Part shown: piece after piece, positions 50,369 through 57,889 of the stretch
Numbering within the stretch: the first letter of the stretch is position 1
How the letters are laid out: each line of letters starts with the position of its first letter
From: CAZAYP01 sp964489425 [NCBI: uncultured Verrucomicrobiota bacterium]
GTDB lineage: Bacteria; Verrucomicrobiota; Kiritimatiellia; RZYC01
Direction: 5' to 3'
DNA: 57,889 nucleotides
NCBI GenBank assembly: GCA_964489425.1
Contig: CAZAYP010000034.1
Span: 1-57,889 of the forward strand
Translations under genes and position numbers: made by a program
The notes under the pieces: generated by a model
Database searches by the model: none
Seen by the model: the letters and a program-made list of their open reading frames with translations, nothing else
What the model was told of the DNA's origin: nothing

Positions 50369-51660
50369 TGGCGTTACTGGTACAGAAATATGGCGGTAGC
50401 TCCGTGGCGGACGCCGCCTGCATGAAACGGGTGGCGTACCGTGTCAAATCCTGCGTCGCTGAAGGCCACCAGGTGGTGGTCGTGGTCAGCGCCATGGGCG
50501 ATACCACGGACGACCTGATCGAGCTGGCCCGGAAAATCACCACCGATCCCGACGCGCGCGAGATGGACATGCTGTTGTCCACCGGCGAGCAGATCTCCGT
50601 GGCCCTGCTGGCCATGGCCCTGCATAGCGGCGGCGTCGAGGCCATTTCCATGACCGGCCCCCAGGCCGGCATCCGCACGGATGATGTGCACCGCAAGGCC
50701 AAGATCACCGGGATCGATCCCGCGCGCGTCTGGCGGCACTTGGGCGAAGGCAAGGTGGTCATCGTGGCCGGGTTCCAGGGCCTGACCCCGGCGGAAGATG
50801 TTGCCACCCTCGGGCGCGGCGGCTCGGACACCACGGCCGTGGCCCTCGCCGCGGCCCTCAAGGCGGACCGGTGCCAGATCCTCAAGGACGTGGAGGGCGT
50901 CTATACCGCCAACCCCCGCGTGGTGCCCGAGGCCCGCAAGGTGGGCGAAATCAGCTACGACGAAATGCTGGAACTCGCCAGCCTCGGCGCGGAAGTCTTG
51001 CAGTCACGCGCCGTGGAGTTTGCCAAGAAGTTCCAGGTCGAGCTGGAAGTCATGTCAAGTTTTACCAATGCACCCGGTACCGTGGTGCGCGAAGAGGTGG
51101 AAAGCATGGAAGACATTGTCGTACGGGGGATCGCGGCGGACAAGGGCCAGGCCAAGGTGACCGTGCAGGCGCTTCCGGATCGTCCGGGCATTGCGTCGCG
51201 CGTGTTCCAGGAACTGGCTGCGGAACACGTCAACGTGGACATGATCGTCCAGAACACCAGCGAAGACGGCCACACGGACCTGACCTTTACCGTGTCCCGC
51301 GACGATTTGTCCAAGGCGCTCAAGAAGATGGACCAGGTCATCTCCGCCCTCGGCGGCCGCGGCGTGAAATACGACGAGGACATCGCCAAGATCAGCATCG
51401 TGGGCGTGGGCATGCGCAGCCATTCCGGCATCGCCGGCACCATGTTCAAGGCGCTGGCCGACCACAACATCAACATCGACATGATTTCCACCTCGGAAAT
51501 CAAGATCTCGGTGGTGATCAGCAAGAAGCTTGCGGACGAGGCTGTGCAGGTGCTGCACCGCGCCTTTGAGCTGGACAAGCCGCGCCGGCCCATCGGCCCG
51601 GCGCTGGCGGGAAAAGCCGCCAAGCGCGCCCGGCCGGCCAGGAAGCGCGCCCGGGGTTAG
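50368..51660 (+). CDS. lysC: aspartate kinase
   Basis: The product is 430 residues. The N-terminal VQKYGGSSVAD, the nucleotide region FQGLTPAEDVATLGRGGSDTTAVALAAAL, and KDVEGVYTANPR are standard aspartokinase motifs. Two ACT domains form the C-terminus (ALPDRPGIASRVFQELA and GVGMRSHSGIAGTMFKALA), giving lysine/threonine feedback. The start at MALLVQKYGG overlaps the previous TGA by one base. The tail is Lys/Arg/Ala-rich (KAAKRARPARKRARG). It feeds lysine, threonine and methionine synthesis. Confidence 0.96.
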   Translation: MALLVQKYGGSSVADAACMKRVAYRVKSCVAEGHQVVVVVSAMGDTTDDLIELARKITTDPDAREMDMLLSTGEQISVALLAMALHSGGVEAISMTGPQAGIRTDDVHRKAKITGIDPARVWRHLGEGKVVIVAGFQGLTPAEDVATLGRGGSDTTAVALAAALKADRCQILKDVEGVYTANPRVVPEARKVGEISYDEMLELASLGAEVLQSRAVEFAKKFQVELEVMSSFTNAPGTVVREEVESMEDIVVRGIAADKGQAKVTVQALPDRPGIASRVFQELAAEHVNVDMIVQNTSEDGHTDLTFTVSRDDLSKALKKMDQVISALGGRGVKYDEDIAKISIVGVGMRSHSGIAGTMFKALADHNINIDMISTSEIKISVVISKKLADEAVQVLHRAFELDKPRRPIGPALAGKAAKRARPARKRARG

Positions 51661-51664
51661 GGCC

Positions 51665-53248
51665 ATGGCGCGGATCTTCATTTATGATACCACCCTGCGC
51701 GATGGCGCGCAGGGAGAAGGGATCTCGTTCTCCAGCGTGGGCAAGATCCATTTGGCCAAGAGGCTGGATGCTTTTGGCGTGGACTACATCGAGGGCGGGT
51801 ATGCCGCGTCCAACCCCAAGGACCTGGCTTTCTTCAAGGAAATCAAGCGCGAGCACCTCACCCGGTCCCGGATTGCCGCGTTTGGCAGCACCCGCCGCGC
51901 CAAGCACACCGTGGCCGATGATCCCGGCGTCCAGGCCTTGATGGATGCGGATACGGCCGTGGTCACCATCTTCGGCAAAAGCTGGCGCCTGCATGTGCGC
52001 GACGTGCTCAACACCACCGAAGACCAGAACCGCCTGATGATTGCCGATACCGTCCGCTTCCTGAAAGAGCAGGGCAAGGAAGTGGTCTACGATGCCGAGC
52101 ACTTCTTCGACGGCTACAAGGACAGCCCTGAGCATGCCCTGTCCACCCTCCAGGCCGCGGCCACGGCCGGCGCCGACTGGATCGTGCTGTGCGATACAAA
52201 CGGCGGCACGCTTCCGGACGACCTGGTCCGCATTACCCGCGAGGTGGGTAACGCTGTCCGCCTGCCGCTGGGCATCCACACCCACAACGACTCGGATCTC
52301 GCCGTGGCCAACTCCCTGGAAGCCGTCCGCGCCGGCGCCACCCAGGTGCAGGGCACCATCAACGGGTTTGGCGAACGGACCGGCAATGCCAACCTGTGCT
52401 CCATCATCCCGTCGCTGATGCTGAAGATGGGCCACGAGTGCGGGGTGCGCCTGGCCGAGCTGCGCGAGGTCGCGCTGTTTGCCCATGAACTGACCGACAC
52501 CCACCCGGACACCAAGGCGCCCTACGTGGGCGCCAGCGCGTTCGCCCACAAGGCGGGCATGCACGTGGATGGCGTCCGCAAGAACTCCCGGAGCTTCGAG
52601 CACGTCGATCCCGAGCAGGTCGGCAACACCCGGCGCGTGCTGGTCTCGGAGCTGTCCGGCGCCAGCAACATTTTCCTCAAGGCCGTGGAGATGAACCTCG
52701 GCCTCTCCAAGACCTCGCCCGAGGTCAAGGACATCCTCCGCGAGCTCGAGCGGCTCGAAAAGGACGGCTACGAGTTCGAGGCGGCCGACGCCTCGTTCAA
52801 GCTGCTGGTCCAGAAGGTGCTCAAGAAGCACAAGCCGTTCTTCGATTTCGAGGGCTTCCGGGTGATCGTGGAAAAGCGGCATAAAAATGAGGCCTGCCTG
52901 TCCGAGGCCACCGTCAAGATCCACGTCAAGGGCGAGCGCGAGTTGACCGTGGGCGAGGGCGCCGGCCCCGTGGACGCGCTCAACACCGCCTTGCGCAACG
53001 CCCTGACGCGCTTCTATCCCAAGCTGGCCGACGTGTTCCTGACCGATTACCGGGTGCGCATCCTCGACCCCGAGGAGTCCACCGGCGCCAAGACCCGGGT
53101 GCTGATCGAGTCCAGCGACGGCAGCCGCACCTGGGGCACGGTGGGCGTTTCCGAAAATATCATCGAGGCCTCCTGGGAGGCGCTGGTGGACAGCCTTGAA
53201 TACAAGCTGTTCCTCGACGAGGCCCAGCCTCAGGATCCACCGTCATGA
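51665..53248 (+). CDS. cimA: (R)-citramalate synthase
   Basis: The product is 527 residues. The catalytic start DTTLRDGAQGEGISFS, the metal-binding HTHNDSDLAVANSLEAV and INGFGERTGNANL are typical of the CimA/isopropylmalate synthase family. The divergent DGAQGEG marks CimA. A C-terminal regulatory domain (KIHVKGERELTVGEGAGPVDALNTALR) follows. It makes citramalate from pyruvate and acetyl-CoA, a threonine-independent route to isoleucine. It follows lysC by 4 bases and overlaps valS (ATGA). Confidence 0.94.
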   Translation: MARIFIYDTTLRDGAQGEGISFSSVGKIHLAKRLDAFGVDYIEGGYAASNPKDLAFFKEIKREHLTRSRIAAFGSTRRAKHTVADDPGVQALMDADTAVVTIFGKSWRLHVRDVLNTTEDQNRLMIADTVRFLKEQGKEVVYDAEHFFDGYKDSPEHALSTLQAAATAGADWIVLCDTNGGTLPDDLVRITREVGNAVRLPLGIHTHNDSDLAVANSLEAVRAGATQVQGTINGFGERTGNANLCSIIPSLMLKMGHECGVRLAELREVALFAHELTDTHPDTKAPYVGASAFAHKAGMHVDGVRKNSRSFEHVDPEQVGNTRRVLVSELSGASNIFLKAVEMNLGLSKTSPEVKDILRELERLEKDGYEFEAADASFKLLVQKVLKKHKPFFDFEGFRVIVEKRHKNEACLSEATVKIHVKGERELTVGEGAGPVDALNTALRNALTRFYPKLADVFLTDYRVRILDPEESTGAKTRVLIESSDGSRTWGTVGVSENIIEASWEALVDSLEYKLFLDEAQPQDPPS

Positions 53249-55923
53249 GCGAGTTGGCCAAGACCTACCAGCCGGCGGACATCGAGGGCAAATGGTACGC
53301 GTGGTGGGAGCAGCAGGGGCTGTTCCACGGCGCCGCCGACCGCGGCGGGAAACCGTACTGTATTGTCATCCCGCCGCCCAACATCACCGGCATCCTCCAC
53401 ATCGGCCATGCGCTGAACAACACGATCCAGGACGTGCTGATCCGCTGGCGCCGCATGCAGGGCTGCAACACCGTCTGGGTGCCGGGCACGGATCATGCCG
53501 GGATCGCCACCCAGAACGTGGTCGAGCGCCAGCTCAAGACCGAGAGCCTCACCCGCGACGCCCTGGGCCGCGAAGCGTTCCTGGAGCGGGTCTGGCAGTG
53601 GCGCGAGAAGTACGGCAACACCATCATCAGCCAGCTCCGCCAGCTCGGCGCGTCCTGCGACTGGGAGCGCTTGCGCTTCACCATGGACGAGGGCCTCTCG
53701 CGCGCCGTCACGGAAGTCTTTGTGCGCCTGTACGAAAAAGGCCTGATTTACCGCGGGCACTACATCATCAACTGGTGCCCGCGCTGCCAGACCGCGCTGT
53801 CCGACGAGGAAAGCGAGCACAAGGATACGCGGGGCAAGCTGTACTACATCCGCTACCCGCTGAAAGGCGGGCGCGGCCGGGACGGCCTGGTGGTTGCCAC
53901 CACCCGGCCCGAAACGCTGCTCGGCGACGTGGCCGTGGCCGTGAACCCCCGCGATCCGCGCTACGCGGAGCTCCATGGGCGGATTCTCCTGCTCCCGGTG
54001 CTCAAGCGCGAGTGCCCGGTCATCACCGATGATTTCGTGGATCCCGAGTTCGGCACCGGCGCGGTCAAGGTCACGCCGGCGCACGATCCCAACGACTTCG
54101 ACATGGGCCGGCGCCACAGCCTGGACCCGATCAACATCATGAACGATGACGGCACGCTCAACGAGCAGGCCGGCCCGTACGCGGGCCTGGACCGTTTCGA
54201 GTGCCGCAAGCGCATCGTGGCGGATCTCAAGGAGGCGGGGCTGCTGGAGGATATCAAGGAGCACCAGCACGCCGTGGGCCACTGCTACCGCTGCGCCACC
54301 ATGGTGGAGCCGCGCCTGTCCCGCCAGTGGTTCGTCAAGATGAAGCCGCTGGCCCAGCCGGCCATGGAGGCCGTCCGCAGCGGTCGCATCCGCTTCGTGC
54401 CTGAGCGCTGGACCAAGGTTTATCTCGACTGGATGGAAAACATCCGCGACTGGTGCATCTCGCGGCAGATCTGGTGGGGCCACCGCATCCCGGTCTACTA
54501 CTGCGACGCCTGCGGCCGCGAATGGGCGGCGCGGGCCCGGCCGGCGGCCTGCCCGCAGTGCGGCTCCGCGGTGTTCCGCCAGGACGAGGACGTGCTCGAC
54601 ACGTGGTTTTCCTCCTGGCTCTGGCCCTTCAGCGTGTGGGGCTGGCCGGACCGCAACCCGGACATGGACTTCTATTACCCCACCCACACCCTGGTCACGG
54701 CCTCGGAGATCATTTTCTTCTGGGTGGCCCGGATGATCATGGCCGGCCTGGAGTTCATGGGCGAGATCCCGTTCACCGATGTCTACATCCACGGCACGGT
54801 GCGCGACGACCAGGGCCGCAAGATGAGCAAGAGCCTCGGTAACTCCATCGACCCGCTGAGCGTGATCGACAAGTACAGCGCCGACGCGCTGCGCTTCAGC
54901 CTGCTCATCCTCACCGCCACCGGCCAGGACGTCTTCCTGTCCGACGACAAGTTCGAGATCGGCCGCAATTTCGGCACCAAGATCTGGAACGCGGCCCGCT
55001 ACCTCAAGATGCAGACCGGCGATGCCCGCGTGGACGTGGCCCGGCCGGACTTCAACCGCGACCTGCTGCGCGACGATGACGCCCACCTCATCATGAAGCT
55101 GCAGGAAACCATCGCCGCCTGCACCGAGAACCTGGAGCGCTTCCGCTTCAACGACGCCGCCAAGGCCCTCTACGAGTTCGTCTGGGGCCAGTACTGCGAC
55201 TGGTACGTGGAGTACTCCAAGGCCGTGCTCTACGGCACGGACGCGGCCCGGCGCGCCGAGGTCCTCAAGGTGATGCATTACGTCTTCTCCCAGGCCCTGC
55301 GCCTGCTGCATCCCATGATGCCGTTCCTCACCGAGGAGCTGTGGCACGGGATGGGCTACCAGGAACTGGCGCCCAGCATCATGCGCGCGCCCTGGCCCAC
55401 CCAGCTGTCCGTGGAGCTGATCGAAAAGTGGGGCCTGACCGACGCGGCCGTGGCCTACGTGGACGGCAAGCACGACCTCATCCATGCCGCCCGCAACCTG
55501 GTGGCGGATTTCGGCATCCAGCCCAAGCAGAAGGTGGAGTTCATGGTCCGGCCGGCGGATGCGGACAGCGCCGCCCGCCTGGAGCGCGACCGCGAGTCGC
55601 TGGTGGCGCTGCTGCGCGCGCACGCGGTCACCATCCAGCCGGACTTCACGCCCGGCAAGGGCATGCCCGGCGTCATCACCCGCCTGGGCGCGCTGCACCT
55701 GCCCCTGGCCGGCTTGATCGACATCGACGCCGAGACCCAGCGCCTGGCCGACATGATCACGAAGATCGACGAGGATCTGCAGCGCGTGGCCAACAAGCTC
55801 AACAACCGCGATTTCACCGCCAAGGCGCCCCGCGAGGTCGTGGCGGTCCAGGAAAACCGGAAAAAAGAGCTGCTCGAAAAACGGGCCAAGATCGAAAAAA
55901 TGAAAGCCGCGCTTGCGGAATAG
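53245..55923 (+). CDS. valS: valyl-tRNA synthetase
   Basis: The product is 892 residues. Class I signatures are HIGH (NITGILHIGHALNN, about residue 50) and KMSKS (GRKMSKSLGNS, about residue 530). The editing domain has TTRPETLLGDVAVAV and GTGAVKVTPAHDPND. Cysteine pairs lie in YYCDACGREW and ACPQCGS. The C-terminal coiled-coil arm (LLEKRAKIEKMKAALAE) is specific to ValRS. It starts within the cimA stop, so branched-chain precursor synthesis and valine charging share a transcript. Confidence 0.97.
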   Translation: MSELAKTYQPADIEGKWYAWWEQQGLFHGAADRGGKPYCIVIPPPNITGILHIGHALNNTIQDVLIRWRRMQGCNTVWVPGTDHAGIATQNVVERQLKTESLTRDALGREAFLERVWQWREKYGNTIISQLRQLGASCDWERLRFTMDEGLSRAVTEVFVRLYEKGLIYRGHYIINWCPRCQTALSDEESEHKDTRGKLYYIRYPLKGGRGRDGLVVATTRPETLLGDVAVAVNPRDPRYAELHGRILLLPVLKRECPVITDDFVDPEFGTGAVKVTPAHDPNDFDMGRRHSLDPINIMNDDGTLNEQAGPYAGLDRFECRKRIVADLKEAGLLEDIKEHQHAVGHCYRCATMVEPRLSRQWFVKMKPLAQPAMEAVRSGRIRFVPERWTKVYLDWMENIRDWCISRQIWWGHRIPVYYCDACGREWAARARPAACPQCGSAVFRQDEDVLDTWFSSWLWPFSVWGWPDRNPDMDFYYPTHTLVTASEIIFFWVARMIMAGLEFMGEIPFTDVYIHGTVRDDQGRKMSKSLGNSIDPLSVIDKYSADALRFSLLILTATGQDVFLSDDKFEIGRNFGTKIWNAARYLKMQTGDARVDVARPDFNRDLLRDDDAHLIMKLQETIAACTENLERFRFNDAAKALYEFVWGQYCDWYVEYSKAVLYGTDAARRAEVLKVMHYVFSQALRLLHPMMPFLTEELWHGMGYQELAPSIMRAPWPTQLSVELIEKWGLTDAAVAYVDGKHDLIHAARNLVADFGIQPKQKVEFMVRPADADSAARLERDRESLVALLRAHAVTIQPDFTPGKGMPGVITRLGALHLPLAGLIDIDAETQRLADMITKIDEDLQRVANKLNNRDFTAKAPREVVAVQENRKKELLEKRAKIEKMKAALAE

Positions 55924-55936
55924 GACCCGGTGGACC

Positions 55937-56716
55937 ATGGAAACCCCGGTTGTTTTCAAGTGCCGCCGCCAGCAGCTCGTGGGCATGCTGCATTTCCCGG
56001 CCGGCCGGCATCCGAAGGCCGGCTGGCCCGCCGTGGTGTTCCTGCACGGGTTGTACGGCACCAAGACCGAAAGCCACCGCCTGTTCGTGAAAATGGCGCG
56101 GGCGCTGCAGGCGGCGGGCGTGGCCGTCTTGCGTTTTGATTTCCGCGGCGCCGGCGACAGCGCCGGAGATTTTTCCCAGACGACCATCTCCAGCGAGCTG
56201 GAAGATGCGGCCGCGGCCCTCGATCTCATGCGCCAGCGCCCGGAGGTGGATGCCGCGCGGGTCGGGCTGCTGGGGTTCAGCCTGGGCGGCGCGGTGGCGG
56301 CTGTGCAGGCAGCCGGGGACCCGGGGATCAAGGCCATGGTGCTGTGGGCCGCCGCCCTCGACTTCGCCCGCCTGAGCGGGCGCCTGCTGACGCCGGACGC
56401 CGAGCGCCAGATCCACGAGATGGGGTTCTTTGACCGCGGAGGCTGGCAGGTGGGGCAGGACTTGGCCGCCGAGATCCGCCAGTTTCGTCCGCTCGATGCC
56501 GCGCCCCGCGTCGCCGCGCCCACGCTCCTGGTGCATGGCACCGGCGACCAGGTGGTGCCGGCCAGCGACTCGGGCGCCATGGCTGCGGCCCTGGATGCCG
56601 CGGGCCGGCCCGGCCGCGTTCATTTCATCCCGAACGCCGACCACACGTTCGCCGCGCTGCCCTGGGAAATGGAGCTGCTGGCCGTGACCCTGCGCTGGTT
56701 TCAGCTCGGCCTGTGA
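55937..56716 (+). CDS. alpha/beta hydrolase (esterase-like)
   Basis: The product is 259 residues. The fold has the HG oxyanion motif (VVFLHGLYGTK), DFRGAGDS, a nucleophile elbow GFSLGG (Ser about 118), a likely Asp in LLVHGTGDQVV and the His in NADHTF. It is similar to cinnamoyl esterase-like hydrolases without a signal peptide. The ATG lies 13 bases after valS and no strong ribosome site is seen. The stop is convergent with recO, with a 16-base overlap. The substrate is unknown. Confidence 0.85.
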   Translation: METPVVFKCRRQQLVGMLHFPAGRHPKAGWPAVVFLHGLYGTKTESHRLFVKMARALQAAGVAVLRFDFRGAGDSAGDFSQTTISSELEDAAAALDLMRQRPEVDAARVGLLGFSLGGAVAAVQAAGDPGIKAMVLWAAALDFARLSGRLLTPDAERQIHEMGFFDRGGWQVGQDLAAEIRQFRPLDAAPRVAAPTLLVHGTGDQVVPASDSGAMAAALDAAGRPGRVHFIPNADHTFAALPWEMELLAVTLRWFQLGL

Positions 56717-57489
56717 TCGTGCGCCGAGGGCCGGCGCAGCAAGTCCAGCACGACCCGCCGCCCGGCGGTTCCGTGCTCCACGTGGAAGTCGAGGAATCCT
56801 CCCAGGGCCGCCTCCAGTTCGGCCCCGGCATGGTGCGGCCCGGCTTCCACCAGGCCCGCCTGCTGGGGCGTCGCGGCTTGCTGCCATTGGGCCAGCCGCG
56901 CGCGGCCGGCCGCGGTCAGGCGCGTGGCCGCCTCGCTGCCGCGGCATGCCGGGCAGAGCAGCCCGCCGCGGCGCGGCGCGAACCACCAGTCAGCGCCGGT
57001 GGCCGGCGGCACGCCGCCGCACTGCAGGCACCGCTGCAGCTGCGGCGCCCAGCCCAGGTGCTGGAGCACCTGCAGCTCAAGCCAGAACACCAGCCCACGC
57101 GCGGCGCCCACCCGCCCGAGGTGATCCAGCGCCGCGTCGCACAGCCGAAACATGGGCGCGGCCGGCACCTCGGGCGGGCTGACGTGCAGGATCAGCCCCG
57201 CCATGTACGAGGCCGTGGCCGCGGCCTTCCAGTCGGAGCGGAACCGCGGCCGCAGCTTGAGCGGGAAACACTCCTTGGCCAGATGGGTGTGCAGTGGCCG
57301 GTCGTAGTAGACCAGGTCGCAGGTGTAAAAATGATCGTACTGGCCAAGGAAGAAGCTCTTGGGGCGCTGCGATCCTTTGACCAGCGTGGCCAGGCGCCCC
57401 CGGTCCGGTGTCAGCCACGAAACGATGCGCGACGTTTCCGAGACCGGCGCCCAGTCCAGCACGATCCCGCGGGTCCGGTGAATGCGCAT
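56701..57489 (-). CDS. recO: DNA repair protein RecO
   Basis: The product is 262 residues. The N-terminal OB-fold begins RTRGIVLDWAPVSETSRIVSWLTPDRGRLATLVKGSQR, followed by the helical domain and a zinc-finger CLQCG with CPAC (about residues 176 and 199). RecO loads RecA with RecR on single-stranded DNA. A GAGGA site lies before the ATG. Position and length match RecO; a longer reading of the frame would swallow the neighbouring gene and is rejected. Confidence 0.88.
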   Translation of the reverse strand: MRIHRTRGIVLDWAPVSETSRIVSWLTPDRGRLATLVKGSQRPKSFFLGQYDHFYTCDLVYYDRPLHTHLAKECFPLKLRPRFRSDWKAAATASYMAGLILHVSPPEVPAAPMFRLCDAALDHLGRVGAARGLVFWLELQVLQHLGWAPQLQRCLQCGGVPPATGADWWFAPRRGGLLCPACRGSEAATRLTAAGRARLAQWQQAATPQQAGLVEAGPHHAGAELEAALGGFLDFHVEHGTAGRRVVLDLLRRPSAHDHRPS

Positions 57490-57515
57490 CAGTTCCTCAT
57501 CCCGGTGGTTCGCAT

Positions 57516-57839
57516 TCAGTCCATGGCCAGCTTCTTCAATGCGAGGCTTGCCAAGACGCCTGCCTGGATGAATAGCAGAAGCAATGAACCCGTAAATCCC
57601 GCCTTGGCCATGATGCGGTTTCTTCTGTCTGCATAGGTGAAATAGGTGCGATGCGTGATGCCCACAAAAAGCAGGAAGACAACATTTATCGCTCCGCCGA
57701 CCACGAACGCGAACATGGCCACCAGGACATAACCGAACCCGTCCATGCAACCCGTGTAGAACAGGGCTTGCCGAATGGTCGCGACGAGGAAGGGACCACC
57801 CACCATGGCGATCGGTATGAATCCCAGATAGGCTCTCAT
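57516..57839 (-). CDS. small membrane protein, function unknown
   Basis: The product is 107 residues with three hydrophobic segments (YLGFIPIAMVGGPFLVATI, YVLVAMFAFVVGGAINVVFLLFVG, SLLLLFIQAGVLASLAL). It shows no family motif that I recognise. It lies 26 bases upstream of recO on the same strand and may be co-transcribed with it. Its base composition is less GC-rich than its neighbours. Confidence 0.65.
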   Translation of the reverse strand: MRAYLGFIPIAMVGGPFLVATIRQALFYTGCMDGFGYVLVAMFAFVVGGAINVVFLLFVGITHRTYFTYADRRNRIMAKAGFTGSLLLLFIQAGVLASLALKKLAMD

Positions 57840-57889
57840 ACCATTTCCGCATGAGGATCGGTACGTATCTGGGCTCCCCGCCTTTTCAA

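Noticed and set aside
53230-56580. 1,116-codon minus-strand frame across valS and the hydrolase
   Set aside because: Antisense shadow of valS; the translated sequence has no recognisable motifs.
1-57889. tRNA, rRNA, insertion sequences, prophage or integrative-element genes
   Set aside because: No cloverleaf, rRNA segment, transposase, integrase or attachment-site pattern was recognised anywhere in the window.

Overview
This 57.9 kb, GC-rich window comes from a motile, diderm bacterium. A secretin, type IV pilus/type II secretion parts, Lol-type lipoproteins and flagellins all point to an outer membrane. The large LamG / thrombospondin type-3 / PEGA-like / NHL protein, the domain-inserted ABC permease and the general gene content suggest a member of the PVC group (for example a Kiritimatiellota- or Verrucomicrobiota-like lineage). 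That placement is inference: there is no rRNA gene and no search was run.

Layout. (1) 1-7300: a GH13 enzyme, a small membrane protein, then a membrane-microdomain operon (NfeD-type membrane serine protease, short NfeD, bactofilin-like membrane protein, flotillin FloA, Pro-rich protein), with a CheY-like regulator on the opposite strand. (2) 7519-12483: type IV pilus/T2SS motor operon pilB-pilC, a histidine kinase that lacks its ATPase domain, and an NtrC-type sigma-54 activator. (3) 12535-13043: brnT/brnA toxin-antitoxin. (4) 13139-24776, minus strand: a two-permease ABC unit, three glycosyltransferase-like genes including a Maf/DUF115 protein, fliD and two flagellins. (5) 25246-28610, plus strand: a GT2 glycosyltransferase, fliW, csrA and a third flagellin. 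(6) 28700-28870: a 56-residue 2[4Fe-4S] ferredoxin. (7) 29241-32907: four (pseudo)pilins and a small envelope protein behind a near-perfect sigma-54 promoter. (8) 33058-47742: pilM-pilN-pilO-pilP-like genes, an Ig-like lipoprotein, a 2774-residue internally duplicated adhesin-like protein, a secretin and a small lipoprotein. (9) 47913-56716: hom, a degenerate ApgM-family gene, lysC, cimA, valS and an alpha/beta hydrolase, followed by recO and a small membrane protein on the minus strand.

How it fits together. Regions 2, 7 and 8 supply most of one pilus or pseudopilus machine: motor, platform, alignment complex, secretin and pilins. A giant surface protein is embedded between the alignment genes and the secretin. 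The sigma-54 activator beside pilB probably drives the pilin promoter at 29186. Regions 4 and 5 form a flagellin production, glycosylation and translational-control island. Each of the three flagellin leaders carries a hairpin that displays GGA, and csrA and fliW are next door, which is the FliW-CsrA-flagellin partner switch known from Bacillus subtilis. Region 9 is an aspartate-family amino-acid operon.

The strongest leads are the flagellin leader hairpins, the giant pilus-operon protein, the ATPase-less kinase paired with a sigma-54 activator, and the ApgM homologue that has lost its metal ligands.
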